Positions 43,201 to 51,819 of a stretch of 64,000 bases of DNA are shown here, piece by piece. The notes beneath the pieces were generated by a model. The model had not been told where the DNA came from and made no database searches. It saw nothing but the letters and a program-made list of their open reading frames with translations. How positions within the stretch are numbered: the first letter of the stretch is position 1; each line of letters opens with the position of its first letter. Source of the stretch: Planctomycetaceae bacterium (lineage in GTDB: Bacteria > Planctomycetota > Planctomycetia > Pirellulales > PNKZ01); contig JAEUIN010000273.1 in assembly GCA_016793115.1 (NCBI GenBank), positions 220,767 to 284,766 of the forward strand. The letters run 5' to 3'. Made by a program: the position numbers and the translations under genes.

Positions 43201-43755
43201 CTCGCCGCCGAAGCTCACGACGCTGCCGATCCGCGGTACGCGGCGGAACTCGCGGTCGAGCACCCAATCTTGCAGCGACTTGAGATCGGCCGTCGTGTAG
43301 AGCGACTTGCCGTCGGCGTCTTTCGGACCGGCGATGTAGTAGCGGTAGATCTCGCCGATCGGCGAGGCCGGATTAAGTTCGGGTTTTACGTCGGGAGGAA
43401 AGTCGACGCCGCCCAATCGGTTGAGCACTTCGGTCCGCGCACGATTGATGTCCACTCCATACTCGAACTGGTTGCGCACGTGTGCGAGCCCAAACAGCGA
43501 CTTCGAGCGCGTCGCCGTTAGGCCGGGCATACCGGCTAGGGCCACTTCCATCGGCACCGTGAGTTGCCGCTCGACCTCCTCGGCCGATGCGCCGGGATAC
43601 TGCGCGATCACCTCGACGATCGCCGGGGCAGGGTCGGGATACGCTTCGATGTTGATGTTCAACAGCGAATAGGTACCGACGCCCGCAATCGCACAGGCCA
43701 GGAGGATCACGACGAGCTTATTGTGAACGGCCCAATGAATGAGGCGACCGACCAT
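40246..43755 (-). CDS. CzcA/CusA-type heavy-metal RND efflux pump
   Basis: A 1169-residue inner-membrane proton antiporter of the heavy-metal RND class. The N-terminus MVGRLIHWAVHNKLVVILLA is the family start. ATRSKSLFGLAHVRNQFEYG and the TM4 motif VDFGIIADSSIIMVEC (Asp and Glu in the membrane) are typical. Two sets of membrane helices enclose two large periplasmic loops. It is longer than most CzcA (about 1050), with extra sequence in the second periplasmic loop (GGASGGGNDDLAVSPLG). It works with the adaptor at 43909 and the outer-membrane channel at 45527 in one minus-strand operon. Metal specificity (Zn/Co/Cd or Cu/Ag) cannot be read out; Met-rich copper sites were not obvious. Confidence 0.93.
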   Translation of the reverse strand: MVGRLIHWAVHNKLVVILLACAIAGVGTYSLLNINIEAYPDPAPAIVEVIAQYPGASAEEVERQLTVPMEVALAGMPGLTATRSKSLFGLAHVRNQFEYGVDINRARTEVLNRLGGVDFPPDVKPELNPASPIGEIYRYYIAGPKDADGKSLYTTADLKSLQDWVLDREFRRVPRIGSVVSFGGEIKRYEVQPDPDRLHKYGISLGVLEQSLQNSNSNAGGDYLMLGETVQAVRGLGLIGGGQDPVRNVLTWDDPTKARDYLRKAEQDRLNGIRQIVLASNNNIPVRVGEIVDGGRAETDAQPAESGVVVGRATRMGRVAVAAPLKNDKGEYVVEDGKRVWITDDDVVEGVALLRKGEQSLPALHDVEAKVKELNEGSGKLLPGVKLVVFNDRTELIDRTTETVKENVFVGLTLVTLILLVFLNDWRCAFIVAINIPLSLLCAFAVLYLTGQSANLLSLGAVDFGIIADSSIIMVECVYRYLGLNHDADLPLEKRIEKAASSIERILFYSTLIMIFALLPLFTMKGPEGQIFGPMANTYAVALGSALLLSITLSPTLCRLFFKNVKAKRENFLVRRLNRTYVRQLKWMLRHRTKVVAGFVAMVVATAVSLNYLGREFMPALEEGNIYVRGTFPVNVSLDEVTAKSKIARELMQKYPEIKGVLSQLGRPDDGTDPTGFYNAELFAPLLPQEEWPLVKDETGWRKYFGTGKRHRTKNELIAEMDADLSRNVPGVDWSFSQAIRDNVLETLSGVKGENSVKIIGNDLTELQQLAEKTKETLAGVPGVENVGIFSIKGQTNLEMFIDPEKCARWNVSTADVQDVVRTAIGGKALTRIVEGERTYDLTLRWPERLRSSAEQILKIPVDVMRNVVKPLGGASGGGNDDLAVSPLGTSLSQPSLAGSAFNSPQAYLDQVPRRRLGDLVSPVDEEGLPDAKGGFVRSAASTIYREQGKRLIAVSFSVRGRDLASAVSEAQAKTSSLYPSHIAVEWSGEFQEMQEAGHRLAIVVSLALLLILVLLYLALHSLLDALVVLTNVLVMCIGGVWALLAAGETFNISAGVGFISILGVGTMSAMLFISRFNMLRAQDYALGEALSVGTEALVRPQCMTALTAILGLLPAALSTKMGSETQRPLAIVVVGGMLMTLLLTNIIPVLYSFYGNRTPPEGAGDMAH

Positions 43756-43908
43756 GGCGACACCGACCGCTTATCGAGAGGTTGAACAATTGCGCTCTTA
43801 AATGGACTGCGAGCCGCGACCAGGAGGGCGGGTGTTGAAGCTGCGCCCTTTGCAGCGAGACTTCTTTACCCGCGCACCCCTCTCTCCGCAGGAGCGAGAG
43901 AGGCGTGA

Positions 43909-45309
43909 TTACGGGTCGCGGCTCAATTCGCCGGCCGGCGCTTGCGGCTTGCGACCGGAGAGGCCCAGCTCGCGCCAGGTTCCTTCCAGCACCACGACGC
44001 CCGCAGCGACGATCCGCTCCCCGGGCGAGAGCTTCGTGAAGCCGCGAACTTGTTCCTCTTCGGAGAGCGCCGTTCGCAGATGCATCGTATTGCGACCGCG
44101 GTGAGCGACGGCGACCAAGCGCCGCGTGAATTCATTGCCTTGCTCGCCGCCGACCGTGTAAACGACGCCTCCTTCGCCCGATTCAATGACCGCCGTCGTC
44201 GGCACCGCCACTTCGTTCATGCGGGGAAGCAACTCGACGGTGGCCGAGATGAACTGGCCGGCGATAAATCGCTGGGCCGGATTGTCGATCCAGCCGACGA
44301 TCTGCGCCGTATGTTGCACTGGGTCGATGATTCGGCCGGCGAGTTCGAACGTCCCGTCGATCGGCGGCGCGTCGGGTTCGGCCGGCAGCGTCAGCTTCCA
44401 ACGGCGCCGCTCGGCCGGCAAACGCTCCACTTCCGAATAGTCTTCTTCATAGACGTTGGCGACGACCATCAATCGACTACAGTCGCCGATCTTAAACAGG
44501 TCGAGCCCGGCGTCGACCAGTTCGCCGACGACGATGTTCTTTTCCAAGATGATACCGTCGATCGGCGAAGCGACCTGCAACTCCGCCCAGCCTTCCTTTA
44601 GAGCGGCCGTGGCCTGCTCGCTCGCCCCCTCGCGATGCAAGCGCTCGGCCTCTTTACGGATGGCATCGACGTCGGCGTCGCTGAGTTGCCATGATCGCAA
44701 CGTACGTTCGCCGTTCTGCGAGCTGATCAGCGCGCTTTCATAGGCGCGCTGGGCGTCGCGCATTACGTGCTCCGCGACTTCGCCCGGCCGGAGCGAGCGA
44801 AGCTTTTCGAGCGTCGCCTTCGACAATTGCAAAGCGGAATAGGCGTCGAGTAGTTCGCTTTTCTTCTGGCCGATTTCCTTACTCCACAACACGGCCAAGA
44901 CTTGATCTTTCTTGACTGCGTCGCCGAATTGGAGCGGCCGCGACTTGCCCGAAGACTCCTTCAGCGCGCCGAGCGACATCACATGCCCCTCGAACCGCGA
45001 ATGCACGCGGGCCAAACGATTCGAATCGAGCATCAATGAGCCCGGCAGTCGAAGCGGACGCGATTTGGGCACCGCTTCGACGGCTGCGGTGCGCACGGCC
45101 AACCGCTTCATGACGTCGAGCGGCAAGACGACCGTATCCGGCAGATCGTCGGATAAGTGCGCATCGGCCTTGGCGCCGCCTGCGGATGAAGCGGCTTCGA
45201 TCGACGGCGGGAGTTCGACTTTGCGATGCCGCCACCAGTTTGCGGCGAAGGCTCCGGCGGCGAAACAAAGGCCGCCGGCGATCAACAATTTCCACGCAGA
45301 GCGCATCAT
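43909..45309 (-). CDS. Efflux RND periplasmic adaptor (CzcB/CusB type)
   Basis: A 466-residue membrane-fusion protein that links the RND pump to the outer-membrane channel. It starts with a membrane anchor (KLLIAGGLCFAAGAF). A beta-barrel and lipoyl-type part follows (RLPGSLMLDSNRLARVHSRF), then the alpha hairpin around residues 150-250, and ASPIDGIILEKNIVVGELVD. VPTTAVIESGEGGVVYTVGG forms the membrane-proximal domain. The gene lies 153 bases upstream of the pump gene and 218 bases downstream of the TolC-like gene, in the usual C-B-A order. Confidence 0.92.
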   Translation of the reverse strand: MMRSAWKLLIAGGLCFAAGAFAANWWRHRKVELPPSIEAASSAGGAKADAHLSDDLPDTVVLPLDVMKRLAVRTAAVEAVPKSRPLRLPGSLMLDSNRLARVHSRFEGHVMSLGALKESSGKSRPLQFGDAVKKDQVLAVLWSKEIGQKKSELLDAYSALQLSKATLEKLRSLRPGEVAEHVMRDAQRAYESALISSQNGERTLRSWQLSDADVDAIRKEAERLHREGASEQATAALKEGWAELQVASPIDGIILEKNIVVGELVDAGLDLFKIGDCSRLMVVANVYEEDYSEVERLPAERRRWKLTLPAEPDAPPIDGTFELAGRIIDPVQHTAQIVGWIDNPAQRFIAGQFISATVELLPRMNEVAVPTTAVIESGEGGVVYTVGGEQGNEFTRRLVAVAHRGRNTMHLRTALSEEEQVRGFTKLSPGERIVAAGVVVLEGTWRELGLSGRKPQAPAGELSRDP

Positions 45310-45526
45310 CGCGTGCTCGGACGGATTGGCGAGGGTGGGCGATACCTCGGCAATTCTACCGCGACAATTCGACGGAGCCTTCAGCGCTTGCAGTCAAATT
45401 TAAGAGTTGTAATTACTTGGCGCCTTACCTGACCGAATCGTTAATTCGGCGGCGACGTGAACGCACAAAGCGGCGTGAATCCGACTCTGAAGCAGGGTGC
45501 CGCATTGCGCGCATCCGACCGGTCGC

Positions 45527-46849
45527 TTACGGAAACTGCTCCGACTGCAGCAAGCCGGCTACTTCCGCCGCCGCCGTCCAGCGCTGTTCCTGTGCTTCGA
45601 CGTACCCGAGGTCGGCCTCGATCAAAGTTCGCTGCGCTTGGAGCAAGCGCAAAAAGTCGGTCTGACCCTGTTCGAACAGACTCGTGTTAACTCGATAAAC
45701 GTCGCGGGCCTTCGGCAGGATTTGTTTCTCGTAAATCTCCGCGCGTTGGCTCGCGGCCATGTATTGGCCGAGCGCTTGGGCCGTTTGTTGCGAGAGTTCA
45801 TTTTCAGTCCGCTGCAACGCGGCCGTCGCCTGCGCTATTTCGGCGCGAGCGGCGCGGATGCCGCCCTGGTTGCGATTCCAAAGCGGAATCGAGGTCGTCA
45901 ACTGACCGTAGCCTTGATCGTTGACCGGCCCGGTCACGGCGTACTGGTAGCCGACCTGCACGTTGAAGTTGGGCCACGGTTCGGCGCGCGCCCGGCGCAA
46001 GGCCCATTGCGTGCGTTGTATCTCGACGGCGGCGCTCGCGGCCACCGCATTGCGATCGACGACGCCGCGTCGAACCGCCTCCAGCTCATAGTCGGGCAGG
46101 GGAGTCGAGAGATCGAATTGCAGGCGGCCGATCTCCAATTCCGGCACGCCGATCGCCGCCGCGAGTTCCTTTTTCGCTGCGGCGAGAACCGTATCGGCAT
46201 TGCCGTATTGCAAATCGGCGCGATCAAACTCGATTTCCAGCAATGTCGCGTCGGCTCGGTTCGTTTCCCCCGCTTGCAAGAGCTTTTGGCCGACGTCGCG
46301 AGACCGGCCCGCGACGGAACGGAGTTCGTTGAGTACCTCCACCCGCCGCTGTGCCGCCGCGGCCGTGTAGTAGGCGCGGCGCACCTGAGTCAGCACGGCA
46401 TAGCGAGCCCGAGTGAATTCCAGCTGCGCCTTTTCAACTTCACGGTACGCAACGGTTCGGTTCAAGCCGAGTTTATTAGCCGTGATGAAATCCTGGCCGA
46501 CGACCCAGTTGTATTGGCTATCGCTGCCCGCCAACTGCGGCGTGCTGGTGAAAAACATCGGGTTCGGGCAGAGCCCGACTTGAACGGCGTTGCCTTGCGC
46601 CACGCCGACCTTGGCGGAAGCTTCGCGGAGCGCCGGATTCGAAGTTTGCGCGATGAATTCCGCTTCCCCCAACGTGAATCCGGGTTGTTCGTCGGTCGGT
46701 TGCGGCGCGGCCGGAATCTCGCCGATCAATTCGTTCGACGGCAAGGCCTCGGGACGCGACGGCGGAACCGGCTGCTGCGCCCACAAGCTTGTCGCGGTCG
46801 CGGCGACCGTAAGAACGACCATGGTCAACAGGAACGCTCGGCATCGCAT
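45527..46849 (-). CDS. TolC-family outer-membrane efflux channel (CzcC/CusC type)
   Basis: A 440-residue outer-membrane factor with a signal peptide (LLTMVVLTVAATATSLWA). It has the two OEP repeats: NPALREASAKVGVAQGNAVQ and, in the second half, RNQGGIRAARAEIAQATAAL with long coiled-coil helices. The TolC barrel strands are the GL-type segments between. It is the first gene of the operon, so the promoter must lie in 46850-47075. Adjacent regulators (MerR, CzcRS) were not seen, so metal control is probably by a distant regulator. Confidence 0.92.
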   Translation of the reverse strand: MRCRAFLLTMVVLTVAATATSLWAQQPVPPSRPEALPSNELIGEIPAAPQPTDEQPGFTLGEAEFIAQTSNPALREASAKVGVAQGNAVQVGLCPNPMFFTSTPQLAGSDSQYNWVVGQDFITANKLGLNRTVAYREVEKAQLEFTRARYAVLTQVRRAYYTAAAAQRRVEVLNELRSVAGRSRDVGQKLLQAGETNRADATLLEIEFDRADLQYGNADTVLAAAKKELAAAIGVPELEIGRLQFDLSTPLPDYELEAVRRGVVDRNAVAASAAVEIQRTQWALRRARAEPWPNFNVQVGYQYAVTGPVNDQGYGQLTTSIPLWNRNQGGIRAARAEIAQATAALQRTENELSQQTAQALGQYMAASQRAEIYEKQILPKARDVYRVNTSLFEQGQTDFLRLLQAQRTLIEADLGYVEAQEQRWTAAAEVAGLLQSEQFP

Positions 46850-47075
46850 ACGTGTCGTCCTCTAACGTCGAAAATCGCCGGGGCCGCCCTGCCCGCGCCG
46901 GAGTTCTACGAACCGACGATCCGACCCGCGCCGGCATCGCCTTCCGTACTATCGAATCGATCGTTACTGCAGTTGAAATCTGCACTGCCGGCACGTTGCA
47001 AACGATCGGAGCGCCAGAATCGCTAAGTCCGCTACAATCGCGTCTCTTTTCGACGTCCCCCGCGGAAGACTAGGC

Positions 47076-47723
47076 ATGACCGTTACGATCGGCAAGGTTT
47101 ATCACGACGACCGGCTGATCGTGCTCGACAAGCCGAGCGGGCTGCTGGCCGTTCCGGGACGGGGAGAGCACCTGCAGGACTGCTTGAGCGCGCGCGTTCA
47201 ACATGAGTACCCCGAGGCGCTCGTCGTCCACCGCCTCGATCGAGACACGTCGGGCGTCATGGTCATGGCCCTCGACGCCGCTGCGCAACGCGAGCTGAGC
47301 CGGCAATTCGCCGCGCGAGAGACGAACAAGTCGTACATCGCGATCGTCGCCGGTTCACCGACGGCCGAGGAAGGGTTCGTTGAATTACCGCTCCGCAAGG
47401 ACTTCGATAACCCACCGCGACACAGGGTCGACCTGGAACTGGGCAAGCCGGCGCAGACGCGCTGGCGAGTGCTGCACCGAGACGCCGACCACGCGACGCT
47501 CGAGGTCGAACCAGTGACCGGCCGCTCGCATCAGATTCGCATTCACCTTGCGGAAATCGGCCACCCGATCCTCGGTGATCCGCTCTACGGCGACGGAACG
47601 ACGACTGCGCTCGCACCGCGATTGATGCTGCATGCCGCGCGTCTGACGATCACGCACCCTGACGACGGACGGCGGATGACTTTTGAAGCGGCCTGTCCGT
47701 TTTGGCGCGCGGCGACCTATTGA
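47076..47723 (+). CDS. RluA-family pseudouridine synthase
   Basis: A 215-residue enzyme that isomerises uridine in rRNA or tRNA. The catalytic Asp55 is in VVHRLDRDTSGVMVMAL, and VTGRSHQIRIHLAEIGHPIL is motif III. The family tail is ARLTITHPDDGRRMTFEA. No S4 domain is present and the length equals E. coli RluA (about 219), so it resembles RluA rather than RluC/D; the target site is inferred. Its stop overlaps the 3' end of the flippase gene by seven bases (convergent). Confidence 0.9.
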   Translation: MTVTIGKVYHDDRLIVLDKPSGLLAVPGRGEHLQDCLSARVQHEYPEALVVHRLDRDTSGVMVMALDAAAQRELSRQFAARETNKSYIAIVAGSPTAEEGFVELPLRKDFDNPPRHRVDLELGKPAQTRWRVLHRDADHATLEVEPVTGRSHQIRIHLAEIGHPILGDPLYGDGTTTALAPRLMLHAARLTITHPDDGRRMTFEAACPFWRAATY

Positions 47724-49261
47724 GCCTGAGACGCACGGCGCGCGGCGCTCCGCACGAAGCGCTCGAGCACTCGTTGAGCACCTGCGGCGATCTGCGCCTT
47801 TTCTTCGGATGTGAAGAGGCTCACCGCCGGAATCGCACCGACGGCGACGACGACCAAGATCGCCGAGGCCCACCATGGGCCGAGCAGCAACAGTGTCGGA
47901 GACAAGCCGGCGAGGAGGAGTCCGCGATCGATGCGCATTTCGAGCCACCCGCACTGCAGCCAAAGCACGGCGAGCGAGAGGCACTTCGCGGCGGCCGCAG
48001 CGATGACGACGCCCGTCAAACCGTAGCGCGGCAGTAACCAAAGATTAAGCCCGATATTGAGCACGAGGCCCAAAGCCAAGCCGATCACGACCTGCCGCGA
48101 GCGTTCGGCGCACCAGAGCCAGTTGTTGGAGATCATCGCCAGACCGGTCCAAATGGCGCAGGCCAAGGCCCAGGGAAAAATCTCTTGTCCGAAACCGAAC
48201 TTGTCGGCCAGCGCCGTGTGAAAGAACAGCGGCGCACCGACGACGAGCACGACCGACCCGCCGACAAAAACCAGCGTGAACGATTTGAGGATGAAAGACA
48301 GCCGGCGCGACACGGCTGCGCGGTCGCCCGTTTCCCAATCGTTGATCAGATGCGGCGTGATCCAGGTGGAAAGCATGTCGGCCAAGCCGAGCATGAGCGC
48401 CGGGATGATGCGGGCGCTGTGATATTGGCCGACCAAGTCGAGCGCGGCGTGCGGCGCGAGATCGCTGAAGTGAACGATCATGTAGCGATCGGCCATCTCG
48501 AACGAATTCGCGACCCAGTTCGTCACCCAAAGCCAAAACGCGAACGGCATCAGCTTGGCCCACAGCGTGCCGTGCGGCAGGGGAATCGTACTCTCAGGCA
48601 ATTCGCGCCACAGGCGGACCATCCAGACGAGCGCCGCGGCCGACGACACGAAACAACCCACGCCGAACGCGACGACGCCGCTCACGGCGTCGGAGCGCCA
48701 ACCGGCCATGAGCGCGAAGCTCACTACGGCGAACAGCAGCGTGTTCGTGAACTGCATATACGACACGAGTCGCCCTGCCTTGAGCGCCGTGAAAAGGCAG
48801 GTGAGGAAATTGAAGGTGATCAGTCCGGCCAGCGAGACGGCCATGGCGCGAACGAGCGTCGCTTCATCGGGCCCGGCGAAGATAAAATCGGCGACGTGCG
48901 GCGCGAACACCGCCGCCGAGGTGCAAAACAACAGCGCCGGCACGACGCTCACAAGCGTCGTTCGGCGAAGGAATGTGCGGAGTTGGCCTGCGGTGCGATA
49001 CGACTCGGCATAGCGGCCGAAGCTTCCGGGCAGCGCGAACACGGCGAGCGGAGCGGCGAGCATCAGGAAGCTCAGCGCGAGATCCCATTGGCCGAGTTGC
49101 TCGGCGTCGAGTGAGCGGCAGAAATAGATTCCGCGGGCGAAGCCGACGAGCCGCTGCACGATCGTCAGCGCCAGTAGAATCAGCACCCCTTCGCTCAGCG
49201 AACTGGTGCGCAGCGAGCGCGGCGCGGCGTGCGATTGTGCGGACTGTGCCGATGACGACAT
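47717..49261 (-). CDS. Polysaccharide flippase (Wzx/MATE-like membrane protein)
   Basis: A 514-residue integral membrane protein with about 12-14 helices, matching polysaccharide biosynthesis/oligosaccharide flippases: LVGFARGIYFCRSLDAEQLG near the N-terminus, LAPHAALDLVGQYHSARIIP in the middle, and ALGLVLNIGLNLWLLPRYGL in the C-terminal half. Such proteins carry lipid-linked sugars across the inner membrane. No glycosyltransferase or polymerase gene is adjacent, so the glycan is unknown. The start is ATG 49261. Confidence 0.82.
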   Translation of the reverse strand: MSSSAQSAQSHAAPRSLRTSSLSEGVLILLALTIVQRLVGFARGIYFCRSLDAEQLGQWDLALSFLMLAAPLAVFALPGSFGRYAESYRTAGQLRTFLRRTTLVSVVPALLFCTSAAVFAPHVADFIFAGPDEATLVRAMAVSLAGLITFNFLTCLFTALKAGRLVSYMQFTNTLLFAVVSFALMAGWRSDAVSGVVAFGVGCFVSSAAALVWMVRLWRELPESTIPLPHGTLWAKLMPFAFWLWVTNWVANSFEMADRYMIVHFSDLAPHAALDLVGQYHSARIIPALMLGLADMLSTWITPHLINDWETGDRAAVSRRLSFILKSFTLVFVGGSVVLVVGAPLFFHTALADKFGFGQEIFPWALACAIWTGLAMISNNWLWCAERSRQVVIGLALGLVLNIGLNLWLLPRYGLTGVVIAAAAAKCLSLAVLWLQCGWLEMRIDRGLLLAGLSPTLLLLGPWWASAILVVVAVGAIPAVSLFTSEEKAQIAAGAQRVLERFVRSAARRASQAQ

Positions 49262-49355
49262 ACGAAACCCGGCGTAAAGACGCTTATCGGCCCTGCACAG
49301 GCAGGTCGATCGGGCAAGTGTACGTCACGAGTTGCTCAAGAGTGGATCGTCGGGC

Positions 49356-51785
49356 TCAACGACTTTGTGCGACCCACCATACCTCGCGGGTACGGACGGC
49401 CGGGCGGATCTCGCCGCTCACGACGACGTGGCCGTCGTGCCAGGGGACGACCGGCGTGGCGACGGGAACGAACGGCGCGTTGCCGAGACGCCGCCACGCG
49501 TTCTCTTTGGTGTCGTAGGAATAAACGTCGCTAGGGAAGCCGGGGTGGTTCTGCGGCGGACGGAAACCGAGCCGCAAGCCGTTGTCGCCACCGAAAACGA
49601 TGATCTCGTCGCCGTCGACGAGGCAGGGGACCGGCGCGGCGACGATGCCCGTCGGCGCGGGTGCGGTCTTCGTCCAGCCTTGGCCCGGCGTGTAGCGATA
49701 GGAGTCGTTTAAGTAGGCCCGCATCGGCTTGCCGTCGGGTCCCGGCCAGAGTTCGGTGCCCCCGGAAAGATAGAGCGAATCCCCGACGGCGGCGATCGCG
49801 TGCAACATGCGGCCGTTGCCCGGCCAAGGCTCGAGTTGTTGCCAACCGGCGTCGAGGTTCTTGAGATCAAGCGACCAAAAGGTGCGGAGCGTGCGGACGG
49901 CGTCGGGCTTCTCGATGCCGCCGGCCACATAGACGACGCTGCCGATCATCGCCCCGCTCATATAGGCGCAAGGGCGCGGCAGCTTCGGCAGGTCGCGCGT
50001 CATGAGCTTGTCACCGTCTACATTGAGATAGAAGACATCGGTGAGGTGCTTCGCCGCGTCGGCTCCGCCGATGCAGAGAATACCTTCGGGAGTCGTGAGC
50101 GAGACACCGTAGCCGACCGGCCGCACGCTGGGGAGGGCGCCGATCTTCCGCCAACTGCTCTCGGGCGCTTCGAGTACGTAGGCATCGTGATACCAGCCTT
50201 TCACGCCGCCGTCCCAGACCGGCTTGTCGGGGAAGTTGGTGCCGCCGTACATCACGAGCTTATCGCCGCTCACGCCGGCGAACTGCCCGGCAAACCCGCG
50301 CTCGTCGGCGAGATCGGGGAGGCGTTTCCAGTTCAAACCGGTGTCCTTATCGTCGTGTCCGATAATCCTCACAAATCCGACTCCTACTTCACGAACCAAC
50401 TCGGCCATTCGCTTCTCTTCTTCGGTCGCAAGGTTTTGATCGGGTCGTTCAACCCTGTAGCTGAACTCCCAATCCGCACGTTCGCTCGGCTCCGACTTGA
50501 CTTCAAACACAAGCACGGCGCCGTCGTATTTGCCGTTGGGAGAGAGCGTTAGAAACACCGTTTGCAATGCCGCCGGAATCCGCACGCTCACGATGTATGG
50601 CATTTCTCCTTCGGTCCAGTGCCCGTACGTCGTCGCCACGATCGTGCCGTCGGGGAGGACTTCGACCGGCGGGTAGGCGCAGTCGGCGCCCTTTGTGTTG
50701 TCCATCAGCCGCAGGCGGTAAGAGCCTTCTCGGCCGTGGACGAGGTCGTCGTACGTGCCGACCCACGCAACCCAGTCGCCCGCCGAGGGGCCACTTTTGA
50801 GCATGTCGCGAAACGTGATGAAGAGCTTTCCGTCTTTCATGTAGGCGCACGTGTGGCGGTCGCCCGTGAGCGTCGGCGGGAGCGGCTTCGGCGCGGTCCA
50901 CGTTTCTCCTTCGTCATTGGAAAAGATGATCTGTGACGGCAACTTGCGAGAGTTCTCGCGCAACAGCACGGCGATCTGTTTGCCGTCGGGCGAGCGAACC
51001 AGGCCGGGCTCGCAAAGGTGGGCCGTCGGATGGGCCGCGATCGGAATCGGCTTGCCCCAGGTGACGCCGCCGTCGGAGGAGAGAATCTTGTAGACGATGA
51101 ACTTCGGCGGCGCGCCTTTCGGCCGGCCGGCCGCGGTGAGAAAGCGGCCGTCGTCGTGGAACAGGGCCATGTAGTCGCCATTCTTCAAACGCGCGCAGCT
51201 CGCACACGCCACGATGCCGCCGTAGTCGCCGATCGGCTTCAGCTCGCTCCAGGTCGCGCCGTCTTCGCTCACGGCTTGGCGGATCGGATAGAGCCCGGAA
51301 AACATAATCAGCCGCTTCTTGCCGGCTTTATCGACCGTTCGATAGATGGTCGGAACTTCTTGGCTCGTCGCCCAACTCTCCGGCGTCGGCAGCCGCTCGC
51401 TCCAGGTGAGCCCGCCGTCGCCGCTGCGCTTCATGACGATGCCGCCGCGACCGTGTCCCTTTGGATAAACGATGATCATCGTCTTGCCGTCTTCGAGCAA
51501 TACGGTCGTCGGATGCCCGAGATACTGTCCGGCCTCGCGGTCGACGACGACTTGCAACTCTTGATTGCCGGCGAGATCGATTTGCGGAATCGAGAACGGA
51601 GCTTCCGCCGGTGCGCCGTCGGCCTTGGGCGCGGCGACGATCGGCCTCGTTGATTTCGGCTTCGGTTCGGCGGCGTAAGCGGACGCCGTTGCGGCAATGA
51701 GCAAACACACAAAGGCCAAGCGGAGGGTGGGCGACACGGCAGGCTCCACGGTAGGATAGGCAGGCGACGGGGCGATCGGGCTCAT
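49356..51785 (-). CDS. Exported sialidase-like protein fused to NanM-like Kelch domain
   Basis: The 809-residue product has a signal peptide (LRLAFVCLLIAATASAYA). Residues 70-420 form a six-bladed sialidase-type propeller with four Asp boxes: SGDGGLTW (121-128), SEDGATW (173-179), SSDGGVTW (236-243) and SNDEGETW (289-296); the arginine in LLRENSR is near the expected active-site region. Residues about 500-800 are a Kelch propeller resembling N-acetylneuraminate epimerase NanM: VMYGGTNFPDKPVW, LCIGGADAAKHLTD, VYVAGGIEKPDA, LYLSGGTELWPG. NanM epimerises the sialic acid that a sialidase frees, so a fusion would give a self-contained release-and-epimerise enzyme. Other sugar-acid substrates are possible. 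Start codon assignment (ATG 51785) is reasonable but not proven. Confidence 0.82.
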   Translation of the reverse strand: MSPIAPSPAYPTVEPAVSPTLRLAFVCLLIAATASAYAAEPKPKSTRPIVAAPKADGAPAEAPFSIPQIDLAGNQELQVVVDREAGQYLGHPTTVLLEDGKTMIIVYPKGHGRGGIVMKRSGDGGLTWSERLPTPESWATSQEVPTIYRTVDKAGKKRLIMFSGLYPIRQAVSEDGATWSELKPIGDYGGIVACASCARLKNGDYMALFHDDGRFLTAAGRPKGAPPKFIVYKILSSDGGVTWGKPIPIAAHPTAHLCEPGLVRSPDGKQIAVLLRENSRKLPSQIIFSNDEGETWTAPKPLPPTLTGDRHTCAYMKDGKLFITFRDMLKSGPSAGDWVAWVGTYDDLVHGREGSYRLRLMDNTKGADCAYPPVEVLPDGTIVATTYGHWTEGEMPYIVSVRIPAALQTVFLTLSPNGKYDGAVLVFEVKSEPSERADWEFSYRVERPDQNLATEEEKRMAELVREVGVGFVRIIGHDDKDTGLNWKRLPDLADERGFAGQFAGVSGDKLVMYGGTNFPDKPVWDGGVKGWYHDAYVLEAPESSWRKIGALPSVRPVGYGVSLTTPEGILCIGGADAAKHLTDVFYLNVDGDKLMTRDLPKLPRPCAYMSGAMIGSVVYVAGGIEKPDAVRTLRTFWSLDLKNLDAGWQQLEPWPGNGRMLHAIAAVGDSLYLSGGTELWPGPDGKPMRAYLNDSYRYTPGQGWTKTAPAPTGIVAAPVPCLVDGDEIIVFGGDNGLRLGFRPPQNHPGFPSDVYSYDTKENAWRRLGNAPFVPVATPVVPWHDGHVVVSGEIRPAVRTREVWWVAQSR

Positions 51786-51819
51786 CTTCGCTCACGGCTC
51801 AGACGAACTCAAGCAACTC

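Noticed and set aside
45497..47026. 509-codon plus-strand open frame opposite the TolC-like gene
   Set aside because: A signal-peptide-bearing TolC homologue with OEP repeats is on the minus strand; the plus-strand frame has no family features.
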